Below are positions 31,405-37,000 of a DNA stretch of 37,000 bases, piece after piece. Within the stretch, counting starts at the first letter, position 1. The number at the start of each line of letters is the position of its first letter. The notes under the pieces are model-generated. The model searched no databases, was not told where the DNA came from, and saw only the letters and a program-made list of their open reading frames with translations. The position numbers and the translations under genes are program-made. The stretch is taken from the NCBI RefSeq assembly GCF_964340395.1, contig NC_135565.1, forward strand, positions 14,607,709-14,644,708. The letters run 5' to 3'. The DNA is from Glandiceps talaboti (lineage: Eukaryota; Hemichordata; Enteropneusta; Spengelidae).

Positions 31405-31810
31405 ATTTAAACGCGAGATGAGTGACACTTTCGAGAAGGATGCCTCTTTCGTCCAGAACTTCAACGACAAATCTCAGTCCGACGTCTGTTTTTTTTTTTT
31501 TTAAATTATCTGCAGCACTTGCGACGACTCAACAGGGGTTCATAGAAACGTTACATGGTTTAGCGTCTTGTTGCTACACGCGATTCAACATGACATTCCA
31601 CTGGAAGAAGTTTATGAGTAACTCGATATTATTATCTCTATTCGTACCATTCAGAAATTCTCAAATACAACGTCCAATTATGTCGTTTAACAGCCTAAAC
31701 TTGCCATTGACAACGATCAACAACTTCAAGCCGCCATTTTGGTTTCCTTCGGTATGTTAGGTTGTTTGAAAATTCTACGCTCCACAAAGGCTCGAAACCG
31801 CCGAAAGTGC
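31405..31810 (-). promoter_or_regulatory. LRRC56: Candidate LRRC56 promoter and non-coding first exon
   Basis: Locally richer in CpG than the rest of the window. A YY1-type CCAAAATGGCGGC lies at 31742-31730 (minus), a motif often just downstream of transcription starts. A consensus donor AAAT/GTAAGTG at 31404 could splice to the acceptor at 30522. The exact start and exon borders are not resolved. Confidence 0.35.
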
Positions 31811-32794
31811 GCCCCTTGAGCACAAGGATCGATATCTTTTGTTTTTCCCACCAACTAATATCAGGGAACTTTATGACTAGTTTCGTATTTTGCGGTGTAA
31901 AAAACAAACAAAAAACCCCTAAAAAAACTGAATAGTCTTAGTCACCACTCATCTGAAAAGTATTATCACATGAAATGGTTGCAAGTTCATACTTGTTTTT
32001 CCAGTGCTAGCTGAGTCAAGAGAAGTACACAGCCCGGCTATACAGTCAGTCCTACAAAACAGTCATCAGATAGTAATTTCAATTCTTTGGAGTATTAAAT
32101 CAATTCATATGTGTGAGATGATGTCAACTGACCTTGTCTAGTCTTTACATGGTGTTTATTTTTATCTTCTCTATTTATTATTTGGACTTGTTCTCAAAAA
32201 TAATTGTGATGAATAAATCTACCCACAAAACACAAGTGGCTATATACTGATATGAGAAGTCAGTTTTCCTGGGCCATCTACTACCAAATACATATTGAAA
32301 GATACTAAAAACTCCTCAGCAAGTATAAATTTGAATGTGAACAATTGTTTGTTAATGTTTGGAATTCCAAAATTGGGGCCTTTTTTTTTTTTTTTTAAAA
32401 GTACATATACATTGACCTGAAGAAAGTCTATGATTGCAATATGAATTCATTAAATTGCCTTACCTTGGTAGGTAGGTAGTAAAGTGCAGATCTTTGGTTA
32501 AGGTTCCAGAAAAGTTATTGTAACATTCAAAAAATGTATGCAAATATGTCTAGCAACATGACCACACCCATAGCAACAGCCAAATGATCCTGGCTATTGC
32601 AAAGATAACAAGGTTAGATAGGCAACTGGATAGTCATTCAGCAAATGAACACCTATTGTTAGCATGGACATATAACATAGCAGGTTTACCTTACTGAAGT
32701 TGAAACTCAAAGTAGAAATTGAAAAATGGTTTATGTTCAAGAAATCTAAAACCCACTGACAGGCATACTCGATTAAAAATTTAAAAAAATAAAA

Positions 32795-33275
32795 AAATCA
32801 GGGGGTCACCATACAAATTTGTCAATAGAGGTCAAAATGATATTTTACTCCAGGTGAAAATTAAGCGATACTGTGTTAACTGTATGGGGGAAATAAAGGA
32901 TTGTTGACTTTGTTGAAAACAGGATGGTGGACCTGGTACATGTCTTTAACTACACCAAATGACACATAGCATAGATTCTAAACTCATTGTTGATTTGGGC
33001 TATTACCCACAACTCTATCACTTGTAGGTAATAGCCATTCTCGCAAACCAGAGCTTTTAATTCTTCTGGTACACTTCGAAATAAAGCCATCTGGACAAAA
33101 AAAAAGCACCAGTGGTTTGCGACGCTGGTAAGAGCCAAATCAACTACAAGCATAGAATATAGGCCAACAGGACCAGGAACAAACTTTATATTGGGAAAGT
33201 TTGGAGAGATTTGAAGAACTCTGGTGAATTTCTAGGAAATAGGTTGTCTGAGGTGCATTCTACCTTACTGCTACC
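32795..33275. repeat. Dispersed ~300-bp repeat, copy 3, interrupted
   Basis: Matches copy 1 from the GGTCACCATACA stretch through ACTGTGTTAACTGTATGGG and GAAAACAGGATGG, and resumes with AGGACCAGGAACAAACTT at 33169. About 220 bp in the middle is foreign. Confidence 0.65.
32976..33148. mobile_element. Insert inside the dispersed repeat
   Basis: Bounded by AGCATAGA on both sides (32968-32975, 33149-33156). Inverted GTTGATTTGGGCTATTACC (from 32989) and GGTAAGAGCCAAATCAAC (33127-33144) sit just inside. An 8-bp duplication fits hAT-type insertion, but the very ends do not pair. Confidence 0.5.
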
Positions 33276-33589
33276 TTGAAGGTAACGAGTGGTAGATTAC
33301 AATTTCATTGGTTTTATTCACCTGTAATATTAACATTTGTAAACAATTCTCACATTACAAACACAACATACAACTGGTAGACAAAAGTAGTACTTTAAAT
33401 ATTCATAACAATAATAACTTTTTATTGAAATGCTGGAAATTTTAGATTGATGAAAAAAAATGAAAAGTAATGAAAATCTTCATAATTTATAAATTTAGAA
33501 CTTTTTTTTTTTTTTTTTTTTAAATAAATATGTAGAACATTGCAATGACAAGTAATAAACAAATTTACAGTTGTTATAATAGTTCCCCC

Positions 33590-33660
33590 TGACTTTTGTT
33601 TGGGGTGGTCTCGTAGGCAGAGCCCCCTGTGGTGAGAGGTTGAGTAACCAAGACTAGTGT
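33590..33660. mobile_element. Solo arm related to the 371-bp inverted-repeat element
   Basis: GGGGTGGTCTCGTAGGCAGAGCC through GAGTAACCAAGACTA aligns with the right arm of 17850-18220. No partner arm is nearby. Confidence 0.6.
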
Positions 33661-35074
33661 TATAATATACATAACTTATGGTTTTCATTCAAGTCTTGTT
33701 TACAATGAATGTACTACCAAAATTAAGACAGTATAGCGTTTCAAGAAGGTGACATGTTTTGTGTCACTGACGTTTTTTGTTACTAATTACACAATCAAAA
33801 TACAAATACTGATAGCATGCACAATTATAAAATGATACATTTGATCTCACTGTGAGAACAGATCAACATCACTGTCAGACGAAACAAGGAAGATTCAAGC
33901 ACAGAACTGTTTGTGTTCAGTTAGATTATGTAACATTTCATGTGCATGTACACCATCAGTCTTTGTCTGACAATGTGTAATTCGTAATGTAAAATATGTG
34001 ATGCAAATAACATTGTATTGCTTAACTGAAATGCTATGCTCTCTTAATTTGGTTGTACATTGTTCATTGAAACTCTATACTATCTTAATTTTGGTAGTAC
34101 AATGATGCAAACACTAAACCTTTATATGGAACTGTGGATCATCTTCAAGAACTATACTATTTAAAGGGAATGCCCCTTCAGGAAATAAAGCATTTTCAAT
34201 AATCTTTGGTTTTGGAGTCATCTCATGGCTTTTCCATGATTATATAATATAAGGAAAACATATTAAAATTTCACGATATAGAGACTGGAGTAAGCAGGAA
34301 ACCCCTGACTAAGTTAGCACAGAGCTGACAGGCCTAAAGTCCAAATGAATATATGAATCTATGAATCATCTTTATTACATGTGATATCATAGAAACATCA
34401 ATTTGCAGTTGTCCCTCATTTGAGGATCTTTGATGTGTGCCACATTGCATCATGGGAGTCAGCAGGAATTGTTATACAATAGGTGAGCAATGAATATTCG
34501 TGACTCCTAAGTGCCTATTACTTTCATTGAAAGTATCAAATGTTTCTAGAAAATCACACACATAATGCAGGAGATGTAAAACTACAAAATGACGCTTCAG
34601 AACCCAAAGTTCATGGCAATGCCTTTTATCTCCAAGAGTGACGTTGACTATCAAATAAATTTCTCAAATTTTCACCAAGGGCTGTTTCCATAATTTATTT
34701 CACATCTACAGATTGTGTTTTCTCGCGATGATATGGAAAACACTCTGAATTTTCATCTCTTGTTCTGACAGCACTTGATAATTTATTTATGGACAAATTG
34801 TTTAATTTGTATGTAAATAAAGAGTAGTTGCCCCCCTATAATAAGGTTTGGGGGTAACCGAGACTATATTATTTCATGTTACAAATATCATTACAAAATA
34901 GTTTACAACAATAACTTATGTTCATCGCAAGTTTTATATTACACTTTCCACAACAGAACCCCATCACACGCGAGGACAAGTGTGGCATACTCAAGGTTTT
35001 TGCATGAATGCTTGTAGTGTTCTCCGCACCCATACTTTTATGAGTGTAGCTAATGAAAGTGCAGCAGAAAAAAC

Positions 35075-35345
35075 TGCAAGCACAAGTGCAAATACCCCTG
35101 ATGAGTAACCACACTGGAACTCACATGGCATGGGGTTGTTATTATTACATGTTTATCTGAAACAAAAAAATTCAATGAAAAAAGACACTACGTGATCTCA
35201 CACTTTTGTGGTGAATGAAGATAGCACCCTCATTTGCATATCATTTGCATGCAAGTATCAAATAATTTGTTTAGTATTGCACTGTAGTGCAAATACCACG
35301 AGTATGCACTGGTGCAAGTAATCTCTGGTATATATGTAATAAATG
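35075..35345. repeat. Dispersed ~280-bp repeat, copy 2 (inverted)
   Basis: Reverse complement of the 23838-24115 repeat: CAAATACCCCTGA, CCACACTGGAACTC, TTGCATATCATTTGCATGC and TGCAAGTAATCTCTGGT are in the expected order. A ~60-bp segment around 35150-35200 differs in length. Confidence 0.75.
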
Positions 35346-36296
35346 ATAAAGGTTGACAATACTGGATGATACGCATCAAGGCATACACCTTTCAAGGTAC
35401 TGCTTGAACTTATCTCTAAAACAGTAGGCTGTAATTGTTAAATAAACAATAACTCCTTTGTTTTCATTGTTGCTATGCAAGGATATCTGAATAACATTCT
35501 CATTCAAAAACCCCTGCAACTTGGTAATAAAAATATGTGTAATTCCTTGAGTATACAAAATATTGCGTCTGTAAATATGTTGTTCATTTATGAAGTCAGT
35601 ACGACATAGCCTAGATCCTTCACACTGGCAGATTATGACTAACTTAACCACTCCACTAGTCTAGAGTCTATCCATGGCTTTGAATGCTTCTCCACCTCTA
35701 GAGGAATCAGAAGTCATAAACCAAAAATTGTTTTTGCAAATGAGTAAATTCCTAACTGTTAGAATGAAGTAAATAGTGTATTGAGTAGCATACCATATAT
35801 GGACATATATGTAGTGTAACAGCCTACAATAAACAGTGACTTATTATTGGGTAGAATTCGGTGATTGACAAACACATTGTCAAGTATGTTAAGTGCTGTG
35901 TGGGTGGCTTTGTTTGAATTTGAAATTTCATCACACTTCCTTGTTCCTCTAGATATGGAGAATGATTACAACAGCCAGCGTGAACAAGTACTTACATGTA
36001 CATGATTTTAAAGGTAGCCAGTAAAATATGAAAAGTAGCACGTAATATTGAAGAACTAGACGCATGAATCAGTCCAAAGGTGGAAATACATGTACATGTA
36101 TACTGGTTGAAACAAAGAATTTTAAACAAATTCCCCCAAAAGTAGCCGACAAAATGTTGCAGAGTAGTCAGTTGTATTTGCCAGCTACTTATCCCTGATA
36201 ATGGATCTCCTAGGCTAGTAAGAAAAACACTAAATTATCTAAATAACACATTATTATTCAAAAAAATATATTTACAGGAAAAAATTAAAGTACAAT

Positions 36297-36520
36297 GAGT
36301 AACAATGAAGTAAAGCACTTTCTCTGTGCTAAATCGTTTATAGCATTCATATCAAGTGTAAAAGTATATTGTGTCAATTGGTTTATTTACAAGCCTAGCA
36401 TGTGGCCTTTCTAATGTGGTCAATTAGCAAATGAAACAGTATACTTTTACACTTGATATTGATGTTATAAACGATTGTGGTACATACAGAAAATGCTTTA
36501 CTTTAGTGTTATGTGTTGTA
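36297..36520. mobile_element. Inverted-repeat element with an extra third arm
   Basis: Left arm (about 36306-36375: GAAGTAAAGC, ATCGTTTATAGCATTCATAT, AAGTGTAAAAGTATA) and right arm (about 36440-36510) are reverse complements. AGCAAATGAAACGGTATAC continuing to TGATAT recurs a third time at 36523-36559. MITE-like, non-coding. Confidence 0.65.
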
Positions 36521-37000
36521 TTAGCAAATGAAACGGTATACTTTTACACTTGATATGGATGGATGGAAAATATGTGATTCAGCATGACTAAACCCTTTAC
36601 TTAGGTCATGAGTATTCTTCGGCAGAATGACTTGAGAAAGAACAATCCTACCTGCACAAACATAACTTTTGAAAATCAGAAGAATAATGGTAACTTAAGA
36701 ACCATTTGACTCATAGTTAGAGCACCGAAGATCAAATGATGACGATGAGTGTACCGGAGCACAAATCTAATATTTTTCATCTGAACACATTCAACTTATT
36801 TTGTATCTGTAATGCTTCACCTTTTACTAAAGTGTTCATGGATGTCTTATTTATGAATATTCACAGGTTGATTTCCACGCGGCATACAGGACATGTCCTA
36901 TTTCGCTGAAAAGAAAAAGAAGACAGAAAAATTGTAATTCTACAGTTTGGATATATCTGATCCATCAATAGAAGTATTGCATGTTTTACTAAAGGGAAAG

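Larger units (their letters stand above)
31911..37000. other. Repeat-rich DNA without recognisable genes
   Basis: All open frames are short, lack domain motifs and lack splice signals in frame. Contents that can be named are listed separately: a dispersed repeat with a nested insert, a single arm of the 371-bp element, a second copy of the 280-bp repeat and an inverted-repeat element near 36300. Confidence 0.5.

Noticed and set aside
31422-31760. Plus-strand 112-codon frame at the presumed LRRC56 promoter
   Set aside because: Spans a T14 run and looks like chance in CpG-richer DNA. A MSDTFEKDASFVQNFND frame here vaguely recalls a BTB-protein start but stops right after the T-tract.
32950-33153. 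Minus-strand 67-codon frame after a TTTTTTGTCCAG acceptor-like site
   Set aside because: It lies inside an inserted inverted-repeat element within a dispersed repeat.

Overview
This is animal (metazoan) nuclear DNA. It is AT-rich, its genes are split by spliceosomal introns with GT..AG borders, and it is crowded with microsatellites and small transposon relics. A RING/B-box/NHL protein of the TRIM class beside a conserved ciliary gene, plus LINE, SINE and PIF/Harbinger-type relics, fits a marine invertebrate bilaterian. A lancelet or hemichordate is my best guess, but the species cannot be fixed from the sequence alone.

Two multi-exon genes are well supported, both on the minus strand. The first, at 13729-3192, is a TRIM/RBCC-NHL E3 ubiquitin ligase of four coding exons (792 codons plus stop). 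Exon 1 encodes the RING, two B-boxes and coiled coil. Two small exons encode a linker with a 10-residue repeat. The last exon encodes an NHL-type propeller. Its 6.3 kb third intron holds nested DNA transposons, a large palindrome and a 2 kb minisatellite with a 68-bp unit. The second gene, at 30456-20053, is LRRC56, the leucine-rich-repeat protein needed for outer dynein arm delivery to motile cilia. I assembled 13 coding exons by hand. Every junction keeps frame, the total is 1848 nt (615 codons plus stop), and several segments match human LRRC56 closely.

Layout: 1-3180 is microsatellite-rich intergenic DNA with a LINE 3' end, a GC-rich palindrome and a tandem repeat carrying two perfect CRE palindromes. 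3192-13729 is the TRIM-NHL gene, with a TATA-like promoter near 13830. 13835-16130 contains a small hairpin element and a weak plus-strand two-exon candidate. 16130-20050 is LRRC56 3' flank or UTR with several inverted-repeat elements. 20053-30521 is LRRC56. 31400-31810 is a probable promoter region with a YY1-type motif. 31910-37000 has no recognisable gene, only repeat relics.

The most unusual signal is that the 5' splice sites of two LRRC56 exons have been copied into their own downstream introns. The last 22 nt of exon 10 with its donor and 54 nt of intron exist as three 76-bp copies separated by (CA)n tracts. The end of exon 2 with its donor recurs 178 bp into intron 2, with an array of donor-like sequence between. 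Other notable items are a PIF/Harbinger-like element inserted exactly inside the terminal repeat of an older inverted-repeat element, a 371-bp inverted-repeat element flanked by 11-bp direct repeats, and a frame-neutral TRIM exon behind a very long pyrimidine microsatellite.
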